DNA from: Rhodocyclaceae bacterium
GTDB lineage: Bacteria; Pseudomonadota; Gammaproteobacteria; Burkholderiales; Rhodocyclaceae
Direction of reading: 5' to 3'
Assembly: GCA_026417115.1 (NCBI GenBank)
Contig: JAOADW010000035.1
Coordinates: forward strand, 1-64,000
DNA: 64,000 bases
Every line of letters starts with the position of its first letter. The stretch's first letter is position 1. Under the pieces are notes generated by a model. It did no database searches, was not told the origin of the DNA, and saw nothing but the letters and a program-made list of their open reading frames with translations. This document shows positions 44,642-58,165 of this stretch, in pieces. Made by a program: the position numbers and the translations under genes.

Positions 44642-45773
44642 TTGCCTGCCTTCCCGCCTGCCCTCCTTGCGCTTGCCGACGGGACGATCTTTCGCGGCAT
44701 CGGTATCGGCGCCCTTGGCGCGACGGTCGGTGAAGTGGTGTTCAACACCGCGATGACCGGCTATCAAGAAATTCTCACCGATCCCTCCTACGCCCGGCAG
44801 ATCGTCCTTCTCACCTACCCACACATCGGCAATACCGGCGTCAACCACGAGGACTGCGAATCGAACCGCATCCATGCCGCCGGCCTCGTGATTCGCGATC
44901 TGCCGATGATCCCTTCCAATTTCCGCAGCGAGGAAACGCTGCCAGATTACTTGCGACGCGAAAATGTCGTCGCCATCGCCGGCATCGACACGCGCAAACT
45001 CACGCGTATCCTGCGTGAAAAAGGCGCGCAAGCGGGCTGTTTGGCGGCAGGTGACCGCTTAGACGAAGCAGCGGCGATCGCCGCCGCCCGCGCTTTTCCG
45101 GGTCTGGCGGGCATGGATCTCGCCAAGGAAGTCAGCACCGCCGCGCCTTACGTATGGGAGGAAGGCGAATGGCTTCTCGGCGCAGGCTACCGTCCCGCGC
45201 CTACACCGCGCTTCCACGTGGTCGCCTATGATTTCGGCGTCAAGCGTAACATTTTGCGCATGCTGGCCGCGCGCGGCTGTCGGCTCACCGTCGTGCCAGC
45301 GCAGACACCCGCCGAGGAAGTCCTGCGCATGGCGCCTGACGGTGTATTTTTCTCCAACGGCCCCGGTGACCCAGAGCCCTGCACCTATGCCATCGAGGCC
45401 ATGCGCGTCTTCCTCGACAAAAAACTGCCTGCCTTCGGCATTTGCCTTGGCCACCAGCTCATGGGACTCGCCGCAGGCGCGAAAACCCTGAAGATGAAAT
45501 TCGGCCATCATGGCGCCAACCATCCGGTCAAAGACCTCGATTCCGGACGGGTATTGATCACGAGCCAGAATCACGGCTTCGCGGTAGACCCGGCGACACT
45601 GCCCGAAAACGTGCGCGTCACGCATGTTTCGCTCTTCGACGGCAGCCTGCAGGGCATGAGTTGGAAAGACCGGCCCGCCCTTTGTTTTCAGGGCCACCCC
45701 GAAGCGAGCCCAGGCCCGCACGACGTCGCCTATCTATTCGATCGTTTCGTCCAGTTGATGGCGCAGCAGAAGC

Positions 45774-45781
<8 letters not shown>
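44642..45781 (+). CDS. carA: Carbamoyl-phosphate synthase small subunit
   Basis: 379-residue glutaminase subunit. The catalytic Cys is in [11 protein letters not shown] (about residue 267) and the His/Glu pair in [14 protein letters not shown] 44642 with AGGAG six bases upstream is the chosen start; it gives [14 protein letters not shown], the normal CarA N-terminus. A TAGAAT element (44583-44588) may be the -10. The last 8 bp overlap carB. Confidence 0.96.
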
Positions 45782-48997
<3,216 letters not shown>

Positions 48998-49001
<4 letters not shown>

Positions 49002-49477
49002 GCGGCAAGATCCCTCTGACCAAGCGCGGTGCGGAACTCCTGAAAGAAGAGCTGCAGCGGCTAAAAAGCGTCGAGCGGCCAGCCGTGATCGCCGCGATCG
49101 CGGAAGCACGTGCGCATGGCGACCTTTCGGAAAATGCCGAATACGATGCGGCCAAGGAGCGGCAAGCCTTCATCGAAGGCCGCATCGCCGAAATCGAAAG
49201 CAAGCTTGCGCGCGCCCAGATCATCGACCCGGCAACGCTCGATGCCGACGGCCGCGTCGTCTTCGGCGCGACCGTCGAGATCGAAGATCTCGACGAAGGC
49301 AAGACGATGACCTACCAAATCGTGGGCGATGACGAAGCCGATCTCAAGCAGGGCAAGATCTCGCTGAACTCGCCGGTTGCGCGCGCGCTCATCGGCAAGT
49401 TCGCCGGCGACGTCGTCGAGGTCATCACCCCCGGTGGCCGGCGCGAATACGAAATCCTCGACGTGCGCTACGAATGA
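48998..49477 (+). CDS. greA: Transcription elongation factor GreA
   Basis: 159 residues: an N-terminal coiled coil ([20 protein letters not shown], then [20 protein letters not shown] with the acidic tip) and a C-terminal FKBP-like domain ending [12 protein letters not shown]. Rescues backtracked RNA polymerase by stimulating transcript cleavage. ATGA overlap with carB. Confidence 0.97.
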
Positions 49478-49745
49478 ATCCGCACGCCGCGCGGCGTCAT
49501 TGCCCGCGTGAGGGACACCTTGAGAAAGTCGTCCCAGGAGGAGGCGCTACCGTCTCTCCAGCTTCCTTGAGAGGAAACGGCGGTCGTAGCCTGCGGAAGG
49601 TTTTGGCATTCTCCTTGCACCCTTTCGCAGCGATGGCTTTCCCTCTAGAAAATAGAGGATATTCTCGCACGCCTGACGGAATCGCCGTCATGGCGGGCCG
49701 GTGCGGGCAGCCGTGGCGTTTGGCGAAGAATCGCCGTCGGCTTCC

Positions 49746-49756
49746 TGCTATACAAT
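49746..49756 (+). promoter_or_regulatory. Putative extended -10 promoter of the yfiN-like operon
   Basis: TGCTATACAAT is a good extended -10 element; its last base is 11 bp before the ATG at 49768, so the leader would be only a few bases. The preceding gap 49478-49745 contains no gene; it has short inverted repeats but no recognised riboswitch consensus. Confidence 0.45.
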
Positions 49757-49767
49757 CGAATCCCACC

Positions 49768-51060
49768 ATGTTCGACAGGCTTTCGATTCGCCACAAGCTG
49801 GCCGTCTTGCTCGGCGCAAGCGCAGCGCTCGCGTTGCTGATCTCTTCGGCGATCGCGATATATTCCACCTATGTCACCGAGACAGAGGACTCTCTGCGCA
49901 CGCTGCACCAGACCGCGCGCATCCTCAGCGAGAACATGCGTGCAGCCCTCGCCTTCCATGACGCCGAAAGCGCCGGCAAGATCCTCGCCGCCCTGCATTC
50001 GGACCCGCACATGCTGCTGGCGCTGGTGAGCGACGAGCATGGGCAATTCTTGAGTGCATACCGTTCCCAGCGCCTGTCCGACGCCCAAGAAAAAAACCTG
50101 AGGCAACGCCTGCACACCCTGCGCGCACAGCATTTCGCAGACCTCGCCAGGGAGGGCGGAGTCGTCGATCTCGTCGAGTGGGACGCCATGAGCGTCTTGC
50201 AGCCGATCTTCTTCGAAGGCCAGCGAATCGGCGTGCTCGCGCTCGCTGCAGATGTCGCGCCGATGTGGTCGAAAGTCCGTACCTTCATCCTCATGCAGGT
50301 CTTTTCTTCGGCAATCGCCTTGGCCTTGCTCCTTTATTTCTCCTTTAGGTTGCAGGCGATCTTTACCCGGCCGATTCTCGAGTTGATCGCGGCAATGCGG
50401 AAAGTCGCAGAAACGAAAAACTATCGTCTTCACCTCGCATCTCGAAGTCGGGACGAATTCGACGACCTCTACCGGGGCTTCAATGCCATGCTCTCCGAAA
50501 TCAGCGATCGCGATGAACGTCTCAACGCCTTGGCCACCACCGATGCATTGACGGGGCTCTTCAACCGGCGCTTGGCGCTGGAGACATTGCAAGCGATGGC
50601 CAAGCGGGCGCAGCGCAAAGGAGAGCATCTCGGCGTGATCATGCTCGATATCGATTTCTTCAAGCGCGTCAATGACCGCTATGGCCACGCCGTGGGCGAT
50701 CACGTGCTCAAGGAAGTGGCGCGCGTGTTGCGCGCCTGCACGCGCGAAGTCGACTTCGTCGCGCGGCTGGGCGGTGAAGAATTTCTGGTGCTCTGCGACA
50801 ACGGCACACCTGCAATCCTCGAAGCCATGGCTGAACGCATTCGCTCGAGCATCGCTGCACACCGGATCGAATACGAGGCCGGGCGCTACGTGCAGGTCAC
50901 CGTGAGCTTGGGTCTATACTCGATTGCGCCAGGCGAGCAAGGCGACATCGGGCAATGGCTCGTTAGCGCCGATGAAGCGCTCTACCGCGCCAAGGAGACC
51001 GGACGCAACCGTTTCGTCATCGCCACCAAGTTACCCGACAAGGCCGGGCGAGATGCGTAG
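49768..51060 (+). CDS. YfiN/TpbB-like diguanylate cyclase
   Basis: 430 residues: TM1 at about 11-33, a periplasmic CHASE8-type sensor (LRTLHQTARILSENMRAAL), TM2 near 170-188, HAMP, and a C-terminal GGDEF domain with an active GGEEF motif near 333 and I-site REVD. Makes c-di-GMP. The frame is open upstream but MFDRLSIRHKL is the normal YfiN-type start. The yfiR-like gene overlaps its end by 8 bp, strongly suggesting the YfiN-YfiR pairing in which periplasmic YfiR inhibits the cyclase. Confidence 0.9.
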   Translation: MFDRLSIRHKLAVLLGASAALALLISSAIAIYSTYVTETEDSLRTLHQTARILSENMRAALAFHDAESAGKILAALHSDPHMLLALVSDEHGQFLSAYRSQRLSDAQEKNLRQRLHTLRAQHFADLAREGGVVDLVEWDAMSVLQPIFFEGQRIGVLALAADVAPMWSKVRTFILMQVFSSAIALALLLYFSFRLQAIFTRPILELIAAMRKVAETKNYRLHLASRSRDEFDDLYRGFNAMLSEISDRDERLNALATTDALTGLFNRRLALETLQAMAKRAQRKGEHLGVIMLDIDFFKRVNDRYGHAVGDHVLKEVARVLRACTREVDFVARLGGEEFLVLCDNGTPAILEAMAERIRSSIAAHRIEYEAGRYVQVTVSLGLYSIAPGEQGDIGQWLVSADEALYRAKETGRNRFVIATKLPDKAGRDA

Positions 51061-51577
51061 ACGCACTTTATTGTCATTCGCGCTGAGTTGGTTTTTTCTT
51101 GCATCTCCGCTCGCCAGCGAGGAGGAGAAAAAGCTCCAGGCGGTATTCATCGGCCGCTTCGCCAGTTATGTCGAATGGCCCGATGGGCGGCGTGAGCGTT
51201 TCGTCATCACGCTCCTCGACGACAATCCGTTCGGCAATCTGCTGGGCGAACTCTATCATGACAAGCGCATCAACGGCAAACCGGTCGAGCTGCGCCATGC
51301 GAGAAGACTCGAGGAAGTCGGCGAAACCGACATCCTCTTCATCACCGTGGCCAATTTTCAAGCTCGGCGCGCCGCGATCGAATATGCGCAAAAGAACGGC
51401 ATTCTCACCATCAGCGAGATAAAAGGCTTTGCCGAGAATGGCGGCATCATCCAGATCGATTTCGTCGAGCAAAGGGTTCGCATCAAGATCAATTACGATG
51501 CCGCCATGAAATCTGGTCTGAAAATCGGCGCCCCCTTGCTGTCCATCGCCACGGTCCTGCGCGGAGAGAAGCCATGA
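51053..51577 (+). CDS. YfiR family (DUF4154) periplasmic protein
   Basis: 174 residues, signal peptide (TLLSFALSWFFLASPLAS) and the DUF4154/YfiR domain: KLQAVFIGRFASYVEWPD at the start, ILFITVANFQ and then GILTISEIKGFAENGGIIQ, the best conserved part. The mature protein contains no cysteine, unlike Pseudomonas YfiR, which is stabilised by disulfides. Predicted repressor of the upstream cyclase. It overlaps the TonB receptor gene by ATGA. Confidence 0.88.
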   Translation: MRRRTLLSFALSWFFLASPLASEEEKKLQAVFIGRFASYVEWPDGRRERFVITLLDDNPFGNLLGELYHDKRINGKPVELRHARRLEEVGETDILFITVANFQARRAAIEYAQKNGILTISEIKGFAENGGIIQIDFVEQRVRIKINYDAAMKSGLKIGAPLLSIATVLRGEKP

Positions 51578-53967
51578 AGCGTCTTTTCTCGATCATCTCA
51601 ATCCTGATAGCGGGACTCGAAGCAGGCTTCGCCGGCGAGAAGGATTTACGCGAAGCGAATGAGTATTATCGGCGTTCCCTCGAGGATCTGCTCCTCGTCG
51701 AAACTCCCGCCAAAGCCATGATTGGCTCTCGCGGCGGTGACCGTGATGCGCTCTCCGCAGAGGTGCCGATCGACGTGATCACGGCCGCACAGCTGCAATC
51801 GACGGGGCAGTCCGAATTGATGCGTGCCCTAGCCGTGCTGGTTCCTGGTTTCAATTTTCCGCGCCCCAGCATCACCGACGGCACGGATCATGCGCCGCCT
51901 TTCACCTTGCGAGGTCTCAACCCCGACCAGGTCTTGGTACTCGTCAATGGCAAGCGCCTGCATCAGAGCTCGTTGTTGCACAACAACGGCACCATCGGGC
52001 GTGGCAGCTCGAGCGTGGATCTCAACGCCATTCCCCTGCGCGCGATCGAACGTATCGAAGTCCTGCGCGATGGCGCCGCAGCCCAATATGGCTCGGACGC
52101 CATTGCCGGCATCATCAACATCATCCTCAAGGGCTATGGCCATGCCAATCACGCTAGCCTGAGCTATGGCCGCACCCACAAGGGTGACGGCGTGCTGCGC
52201 CAGGCGGATGTCTTCTATTCGCGCGCACTCCCTGGCGATGGTTTTTTCAATTTCACCGTCGAGCTGCGCGACCGCGGACCGACCAACCGCGCCGGCCCCG
52301 ACATCCTGGACGGCGGACGCATCAACACGCATTTTGGCGACGCGGACACCCAGGATCTGCTGCTCGCGGTCCATGCCGAACTGCCGCGTAGCGACGCCAC
52401 CTTCTATCTCCATGGCGTCTATGACCGGCGGCGTAGCAGCGCCGGTGCGTTCTTCCGCCGCGCCAACGATGATCGAAACATCAGTGCCATCTACCCAGAT
52501 GGCTTTTTGCCGTCGATCGAACCGAAAATCCTCGACTATTCCATGACGATCGGCAGCAAGGGCGTTCTCGAAAACGGCACACACTGGGATTTGAGCTACA
52601 CGCAAGGCCACAACGACTACCATTTCTATGTCAGCAACTCCCTCAACACCTCGCTCGGACTGGCGACGCCAACCTCGTTCGACAGCGGCGCGACGCGCTA
52701 TACCCAGCGGATATTGAATCTCGACCTGAGCCAGAGATTAGGACGTCATACATTCGCAGGCGGCTATGAGTTTCGAGAAGAGCGTTACCGCATCGTTGCC
52801 GGCGAGCCCGCCTCCTATGTGCTCGGCCCCGCGCACGATGGCGCCTATGGCGCGCAAGGCTTTCCTGGATTCACTCCCGACAATGCCGTCATGGCGAAGC
52901 GGCAGGCACACGCGCTTTATGGCGATATCAAATATGGGCTCACCGAGCGCCTGATGATCGATGCCGCGGTGCGCGCAGAGCATTTCAGCGATTTCGGTTC
53001 GACGGCGAACGGCAAGCTCGCGCTGCGCCTCCGCGCCCATGAGGATCTGCTGCTGCGCGCAAGCGCCAGCACCGGCTTTCGCGCACCCTCGCTCTCGCAA
53101 AGCCATTTTTCCTACACGGGCACCTATCGCAACAGCGCGAATGATCCCCCCCTCTACTGGGGCAACTTCGCGGTCGATCATCCTGTCGCTCGTGCCTTGG
53201 GAGCAACCGATTTGAAGCCAGAGAAGTCTCGGCACCTCACCCTGGGCCTCGTGTATCAGCCCACGTCTACTCTTTCCGCCAGCGCGGACTGGTTCCTCAC
53301 CGACATCGCAGACCGCATCTTGCCAACCGGCTATATCGCCAGCTGGAACCTTTCCACGCTGAGCCCGCAGGCAGTGGCCATCCTTGACGCCCATCGCATC
53401 GATGGCGCAGTCTATTTCACCAACGCGGTCAATACGCGCACCCAGGGTCTCGATTTGCGCCTCGACTCCACGCATGAGTTCGGCCAGGGGGCGCGGCTCA
53501 AACTCACGGGTGCTTATCACTTTAGCAAGACTCGCATCACCGGCGTCAACGCCGCCCCTGGCGTGCTGGGCGTGGCCATGACCGAACTCGTCCTCGATGC
53601 CTTTACGCGCACCATGATCGAGGAAAGCCAACCGCGCTCCGCCTTCAAGCTGTGGTCGAAATACTCGACGCCGGCTTGGGACCTCGTCCTCAACCTCAAC
53701 CGCTTCGGCAGCTTCGCCAGCGTCAAGGGTGACGAAACGGTGCGCTTCAGGGCCAAATGGACGCTTGACGCCGAATACTCGTATCGGCTGAGCAAGGACG
53801 TGACGCTGTCGCTGGGTGGCGTCAACCTCTTCAATGCGATGCCGGACGAATGGGGGCAGACCAGCGACACCCTGGTCGGCTCGGGCAAGGTGATACGCTA
53901 TTCACAATACGCGCCTTTCGGCTACAACGGCGCTTTTTACTACCTGCGACTTGGCCTCACCTTCTAG
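51574..53967 (+). CDS. TonB-dependent outer membrane receptor
   Basis: 797 residues. Signal peptide, a probable TonB box near LEDLLLVETPAK, a plug domain (about 55-180; FTLRGLNPDQVLVLVNGKRL, GAAAQYGSDAIAGIINIILK) and a 22-strand barrel ending in the Phe-terminated YYLRLGLTF. The substrate is not indicated. Translational coupling (ATGA) to the YfiR-like gene ties nutrient or siderophore uptake to c-di-GMP signalling here. Last gene of the operon. Confidence 0.9.
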   Translation: MKRLFSIISILIAGLEAGFAGEKDLREANEYYRRSLEDLLLVETPAKAMIGSRGGDRDALSAEVPIDVITAAQLQSTGQSELMRALAVLVPGFNFPRPSITDGTDHAPPFTLRGLNPDQVLVLVNGKRLHQSSLLHNNGTIGRGSSSVDLNAIPLRAIERIEVLRDGAAAQYGSDAIAGIINIILKGYGHANHASLSYGRTHKGDGVLRQADVFYSRALPGDGFFNFTVELRDRGPTNRAGPDILDGGRINTHFGDADTQDLLLAVHAELPRSDATFYLHGVYDRRRSSAGAFFRRANDDRNISAIYPDGFLPSIEPKILDYSMTIGSKGVLENGTHWDLSYTQGHNDYHFYVSNSLNTSLGLATPTSFDSGATRYTQRILNLDLSQRLGRHTFAGGYEFREERYRIVAGEPASYVLGPAHDGAYGAQGFPGFTPDNAVMAKRQAHALYGDIKYGLTERLMIDAAVRAEHFSDFGSTANGKLALRLRAHEDLLLRASASTGFRAPSLSQSHFSYTGTYRNSANDPPLYWGNFAVDHPVARALGATDLKPEKSRHLTLGLVYQPTSTLSASADWFLTDIADRILPTGYIASWNLSTLSPQAVAILDAHRIDGAVYFTNAVNTRTQGLDLRLDSTHEFGQGARLKLTGAYHFSKTRITGVNAAPGVLGVAMTELVLDAFTRTMIEESQPRSAFKLWSKYSTPAWDLVLNLNRFGSFASVKGDETVRFRAKWTLDAEYSYRLSKDVTLSLGGVNLFNAMPDEWGQTSDTLVGSGKVIRYSQYAPFGYNGAFYYLRLGLTF

Positions 53968-53969
53968 GA

Positions 53970-54000
53970 AACCTCTGAATAATCTGCTGCGCGGCCGGAT
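53970..54000. mobile_element. Possible insertion-sequence end remnant
   Basis: Right after the receptor stop the sequence reads GAAACCTCTGAATAATCTG, similar in style to the terminal repeats of IS5-group elements, but no transposase or matching second end was found in 53968-54260. Very tentative, recalled pattern only. Confidence 0.2.
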
Positions 54001-54076
54001 GGCCACGTTGCGCGGTGCTCGCTTCCTCGCCTAACCTCTTCTGATGTCTCGGTCGCTAAGCACCCTGCGCCTTGTC

Positions 54077-54122
54077 CCTAAGCCGCTCGCAACGGTTTTT
54101 CAAGGTTCGCTTAGGCATTTTT
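54077..54122 (+). terminator. Weak terminator-like hairpin after the TonB receptor
   Basis: CCTAAGC (54077-54083) pairs with GCTTAGG (54109-54115) across a 25-nt loop, followed by CATTTTT. The stem is short and the loop long, so this is a weak call. The remaining 53968-54260 region shows no gene. Confidence 0.3.
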
Positions 54123-54260
54123 GACAGCCGTCGCGAGGAACAAAAAACCAAGACGCGCGCTCGGAGGTTCCGCGCGCATCCTCCGAATCCTTTGCCTCCG
54201 CCTCGCCTCGGGTGAAAAAATATGAGCCTCAAGCAAGTAGCAGCGGCAGCATCGCAGAGG

Positions 54261-54494
54261 CTACTTGAGACGTCCCCGCAGAGGGGTCACGCCCGCGGGG
54301 TCCCGCGCCGTCACAGCGCCTTGCGCCCCGCTCAAATTGCCGCAGCCGCAAGCCACCTGGTGAAAAGCGACGGAGCTCACGATATCCCCGCAGCTTTTGC
54401 ATTCATAATAGATGTCGCCGCCGCGCGGAAGCGTCCCGTCTTCGCTCGAGGGTGCTGGCTCAAAGCGGTAAATGCGTCGCAAATCGATCTTCAT
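54261..54494 (-). CDS. Small zinc-ribbon-like hypothetical protein
   Basis: 77 residues, MKIDLRRIYRFEP at the start, then YYECKSCGDIVSS and VACGCGNLSG: a CxxC plus CxC layout typical of small zinc ribbons. GGGAG lies seven bases before the ATG, supporting real expression. It is followed by the intergenic region and lies 32 bp downstream of the chemoreceptor gene, possibly in its operon. No known family assigned. Confidence 0.65.
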   Translation of the reverse strand: MKIDLRRIYRFEPAPSSEDGTLPRGGDIYYECKSCGDIVSSVAFHQVACGCGNLSGAQGAVTARDPAGVTPLRGRLK

Positions 54495-54526
54495 CGTCTC
54501 GCTCCCTTCTCATCGACAAGGGCTCC

Positions 54527-56614
54527 CTAGGCTACCTTGAAATGATCCACCGTTTGCCGCAACTGCTCGGCGGTCGCGCGCAAGGACTCCGCGGCGGCGT
54601 TCGCCTCGAGCACGGTTTGCAGATTGCGGTCGATCAGTTGCGAGATGTGCTCCATTTCGTTCGCCACCTGCTCGGAGGCGGCTGCCTGCTCACGCGTTGC
54701 TTCGGCGATGCGCTTGGCGCGCTCGAAAATATCGCCTGCCGCCTGTCCGATCTGCATCAGGCCGGATGCGCCGGCGCGCACTTCTTCGATGCCATGCTCG
54801 ACTTCGCCCACCGCATGGTTCATCGCACTCACCGCACGCTCGGCGACCGTGCGAATCTCGCTGACCGTCGCGGTGATATCCGCGGTCGAGGCGGCCGTAC
54901 GTTCGGCGAGCTTTCTCACTTCATCGGCCACCACCGCAAAGCCGCGCCCCATCTCGCCCGCGCGCGCGGCCTCGATCGCGGCATTCAAGGCAAGCAGATT
55001 CGTCTGATCAGCGATCTCGCGGATGGTGGCGCTGATGATGCCGATCTTGGCCACCGCTTCGCGGAGACTATCGATGGTCGCCGCGGAAGCCTTCACCGCT
55101 TCCACCACGCGCGTCGTCGCGGCCACACTCGCCTCGATTTCCCCGCGCGTGTTCTCGATCTTGCTGCGCGAGGCTTCCGCCGCCCCGAACGCATCGGCGG
55201 CATCGGTTGCCACCTGTTGCACCGAAGTGGAAAACTCTTCCGTCGCCGCCGCCACGCTCATCACCCCCTCGCGCTGCTCGCTCGACTGCTTCGTCACCGC
55301 CTGCATGCGTGTTTCCACCAGCGTGCTCGCCGACTCGATGGTGTGGGCGGAGCCCACCAATGCATCCGCAATGGCCGCTAGCTGCGTCTGCATCGCGGCG
55401 AGCTCGCAGAGCATGCGCCCGATTTCGTCGCGCCCAGACAAATCGATGCGGTCGGTCAGATCGCCCTGCGCGAGCTTCTCGAAATGGGCCACCGCTTGCG
55501 CTAACCGGCGATGGATTGAAGCAAGCAGATTCCAGCTTAGCGCGATGATCATGAGCAAAGCGCCGATCGTACCGACGATGCCCAGGGCGCGGATCCATTC
55601 GAAGCGCTGTTGCGCAGCGGCATATTCGCCTTCTGCCGCTTGCTCGAGCTGCTTCTCGATTTCCTGCGCCTGCCCGCGCGCCTTGGCAAGCAAGGGGTTG
55701 ATCTTCTGCAGGATGAGGCGGTTCGCTTCGAGGAAATCGCCCTTGAGCAAGGCTTCCCGCGCCGGCAAGAGCCCCTCTTGGACATAGCTCGCACGCGCTT
55801 CTCTGTAGGCGGCGAGTTTTTCTTTCCATTCCGGCTCGACCAGGCGCTTTTCCAGTTCCTCTATGAGCCGCGCGAGGGCTTCTTGGTTCTTGAGGATCGC
55901 GTCGGTATGCGCCTCCAGCGGGTGATCGTGCATCTTGACGAATGGCGAAACTGGATCATGTTGCAGCCCCAGAAGGGTCTGCCGCGCATTCTCGGTCATC
56001 AACAGGCTGATCGCGCCGACGAGCTCGATGGGCTTCAGGCGCGACTCATTGACATGCGAGAGACTCTGATTGGCAAGGTAGATGCCTCCCACGCCCACGA
56101 CTGCGCCACCGACCAACATTGCCCCGACGATGGCCATCGCCCCGATCAGCCGGCTGCGAATGGTGATGCGCTTCCACCAAGGGGGCGAGGTGTCGAGCTT
56201 GCCTTTGCTGGCATTGAGCGTGCGGTAGAGCGCCTCGGCAGCCGCGATGGCTTCGCGCGAGGCTTCGCGCCGCACCGAAAGGTAACCCACGACCTCGCCA
56301 TTCTGGCGCATGGGCGTCACCAAAGCCTCCACCCAATAATGGTCGCCATCCTTCGCACGGTTCTTGACGATGCCGCGCCAAGGGTAGCCAGCCTTGATCG
56401 TGCGCCAGAGGTCTTCGAAGGCCTGCGGCGGCATGTCGGGATGCCGCACGATGTTGTGATTCTTGCCGATCAGCTCTTCGCGCGTAAATCCCGACACTTC
56501 GATGAAAGTATCATTGACGTCGGTGATGATCCCCTTGAGATCGGTCTTCGAGACGATGTAGCGCCCTTTCGGGAAGGGTTTTTCCCGCTGGGTGACAGGC
56601 GTATTGATCTTCAC
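54527..56614 (-). CDS. Aer-like PAS chemoreceptor (methyl-accepting chemotaxis protein)
   Basis: 695 residues. N-terminal PAS domain (about 15-120; [32 protein letters not shown]), TM1 near 155-180, a periplasmic four-helix-bundle sensor (about 180-340), TM2 near 345-368, HAMP, then a long signalling coiled coil with the hairpin tip [20 protein letters not shown] and [21 protein letters not shown] suggests redox or oxygen taxis as in Aer, but the added periplasmic domain allows ligand sensing. GTG 56614, preceded by AGGGGGA, is preferred over ATG 56632, because [11 protein letters not shown] matches Aer starts. Confidence 0.9.
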   Translation of the reverse strand: MKINTPVTQREKPFPKGRYIVSKTDLKGIITDVNDTFIEVSGFTREELIGKNHNIVRHPDMPPQAFEDLWRTIKAGYPWRGIVKNRAKDGDHYWVEALVTPMRQNGEVVGYLSVRREASREAIAAAEALYRTLNASKGKLDTSPPWWKRITIRSRLIGAMAIVGAMLVGGAVVGVGGIYLANQSLSHVNESRLKPIELVGAISLLMTENARQTLLGLQHDPVSPFVKMHDHPLEAHTDAILKNQEALARLIEELEKRLVEPEWKEKLAAYREARASYVQEGLLPAREALLKGDFLEANRLILQKINPLLAKARGQAQEIEKQLEQAAEGEYAAAQQRFEWIRALGIVGTIGALLMIIALSWNLLASIHRRLAQAVAHFEKLAQGDLTDRIDLSGRDEIGRMLCELAAMQTQLAAIADALVGSAHTIESASTLVETRMQAVTKQSSEQREGVMSVAAATEEFSTSVQQVATDAADAFGAAEASRSKIENTRGEIEASVAATTRVVEAVKASAATIDSLREAVAKIGIISATIREIADQTNLLALNAAIEAARAGEMGRGFAVVADEVRKLAERTAASTADITATVSEIRTVAERAVSAMNHAVGEVEHGIEEVRAGASGLMQIGQAAGDIFERAKRIAEATREQAAASEQVANEMEHISQLIDRNLQTVLEANAAAESLRATAEQLRQTVDHFKVA

Positions 56615-56929
56615 GCGGCATCCCCCTTTCATGCAAGACGATCATGCCGAAAGCATCCGGCGTTCGTTGTTTGTTCTTGGATCGTCTGGCAACCCCGCGA
56701 TCATCGGCATATTTTTGCGCCATTAGATTGGGGCTTTGCGCACCTGCCTTTCGGCCAGGCTTGCCCTGAGCAGACGCATCGAGTTTATATCGAGTTTATA
56801 CTAATACGACAGACAATGGGCATGTCCTGAGCGGATGGCCCTTCTGATCTTCGCTTGTCGGCCGGCAATGTGTTTTCCGCGCTTGGAAAAAAGCGTGCGG
56901 GAGGCAGGGCCCGATAGTTTCTTCGTGAC

Positions 56930-57160
56930 GGCGCAAGCCGCTAGCCAAGGCAGACGCGGTGCGGCCCGCTCTTTTCGCCGCAGAGCGCGCCTCATCCGTG
57001 CTCGCAGCACACCCTTCGAGGCTTTCCTGCGGCGCGCACAGGCTGATGCCGAAGCCCGCCGTCATGCGCAGGCGGGTGTGGTGCAATCTCGATCGGCCGC
57101 GCGGCCAAAGCGCAGCGGATGCGCTCAGCGACTTGCCTTGCCGCTTCTTCGCTTGCGGCA
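56930..57160 (-). pseudogene. Decayed diguanylate cyclase (GGDEF domain) fragment
   Basis: Two minus-strand frames together read as the C-terminal third of a GGDEF domain. The first has SEEAARQVAERIRCALAARP and IEI; after a shift near 57075 the second continues RLRMTAGFGISLC, then ESLEG, and DEA..AAKRAGR where an intact domain has ADEALYRAKRAGRN. The GGDEF motif itself is not recognisable upstream. No intact reading frame exists, so this is a relic. The rest of 56633-57383 shows no gene; a direct repeat ATCGAGTTTAT x2 sits near 56780-56802. Confidence 0.6.
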
Positions 57161-57383
57161 GAGGCATCACGAGGGCGGACTGGGATAGGCATACCCACCC
57201 CAGGCATGCGCCATCAACCCATGAAAAGGGTATAGAGGAGCCCGTCGCTTTTCTGTGGCTTCTCGCTATCCGCCGCTTTCCTCAATGCGCGCATCTCCGT
57301 GCCGCACGACAAGCGTCAGCGCGCTGCGGCTTTTTCTCGCGCAATGCTGCGCTCGGGCATGATCTGCCTTTCCCCCAGCTTTT

Positions 57384-57461
<78 letters not shown>

Positions 57462-57490
57462 CTGGGCCCATTATAACAGAAGAGCGCGCT

Positions 57491-57871
57491 TCACACGTGC
57501 AACAGCGCGATGATTTCCGCGATTTCGCGCTTGAGCCCGGAAAGATCGATGGCTTGCCCTTCTGGCTTGGCGGCAGGCTTCTTTTCCGCAGCGCCCAGCT
57601 CGGCTAATCGATTGCGCGCGCCGCTGATGGTAAACCCCTCTTCATACAGGAGTTGCCGGATACGGCGCACGAGCAACACCTCGTGGTGTTGGTAATAACG
57701 CCGATTGCCGCGGCGCTTCAGCGGTTTGAGCTGAGTGAATTCCTGCTCCCAATAACGCAGCACGTGCGGCTTCACGCCGCAGAGCTCGGCGACTTCGCCG
57801 ATCGTGAAATAGCGCTTTGCCGGAATCGGAGGCAGGGAGGCCGTCGGCTTATGCTCCGGCGGGTTCGCCAT
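57491..57871 (-). CDS. MerR-family regulator next to ihfA
   Basis: 126 residues, an N-terminal winged helix [25 protein letters not shown] and basic wing [10 protein letters not shown], then a short coiled coil. It lacks the long effector domain of metal sensors. In beta- and gammaproteobacteria this MerR-like gene commonly follows ihfA. Start overlaps the 3' end of ihfA by 23 bp. The target is unknown. Confidence 0.9.
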   Translation of the reverse strand: MANPPEHKPTASLPPIPAKRYFTIGEVAELCGVKPHVLRYWEQEFTQLKPLKRRGNRRYYQHHEVLLVRRIRQLLYEEGFTISGARNRLAELGAAEKKPAAKPEGQAIDLSGLKREIAEIIALLHV

Positions 57872-58154
57872 GGGCTGCCTCCACCAAGGCTTTCAGTTTG
57901 TGACTGGCGTGGAAGGTGACGACGCGCCGCGCAGTGATCGGAATCTCCTCACCCGTCTTGGGGTTGCGTCCCGGCCGCTCGCGCTTGTCGCGCAGCTGAA
58001 AGTTACCGAAACCCGAGAGCTTGACTGCTTCTCCGGCCTCGAGCGCCTTGCTGATTTCGTCGAAGAAGGCTTCGACCATGTCCTTGGCTTCGCGCTTGTT
58101 GAGCCCGACCTTCTCGAACAGGGCTTCGGCCAATTCGGCCTTGGTCATCGTCAT
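57849..58154 (-). CDS. ihfA: Integration host factor subunit alpha
   Basis: 101 residues of the HU/IHF DNA-bending family: [11 protein letters not shown]-type N-terminus ([17 protein letters not shown]), [20 protein letters not shown] and the beta-arm [20 protein letters not shown]. Located after pheT as in E. coli, which supports the alpha subunit. ATG 58154 has AGGGGG upstream; 58148 is also possible. pheT ends 11 bp before it. Confidence 0.95.
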   Translation of the reverse strand: MTMTKAELAEALFEKVGLNKREAKDMVEAFFDEISKALEAGEAVKLSGFGNFQLRDKRERPGRNPKTGEEIPITARRVVTFHASHKLKALVEAAHGEPAGA

Positions 58155-58165
58155 GCTTTTCCCCC

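Noticed and set aside
49478-49767. c-di-GMP riboswitch before the diguanylate cyclase
   Set aside because: Neither GEMM-I nor GEMM-II consensus segments are visible; only short unrelated inverted repeats.
56835-57188. Plus-strand 117-codon frame in the chemoreceptor-tRNA gap
   Set aside because: Arg/Ala-rich with no motif, lying antisense to the GGDEF relic.
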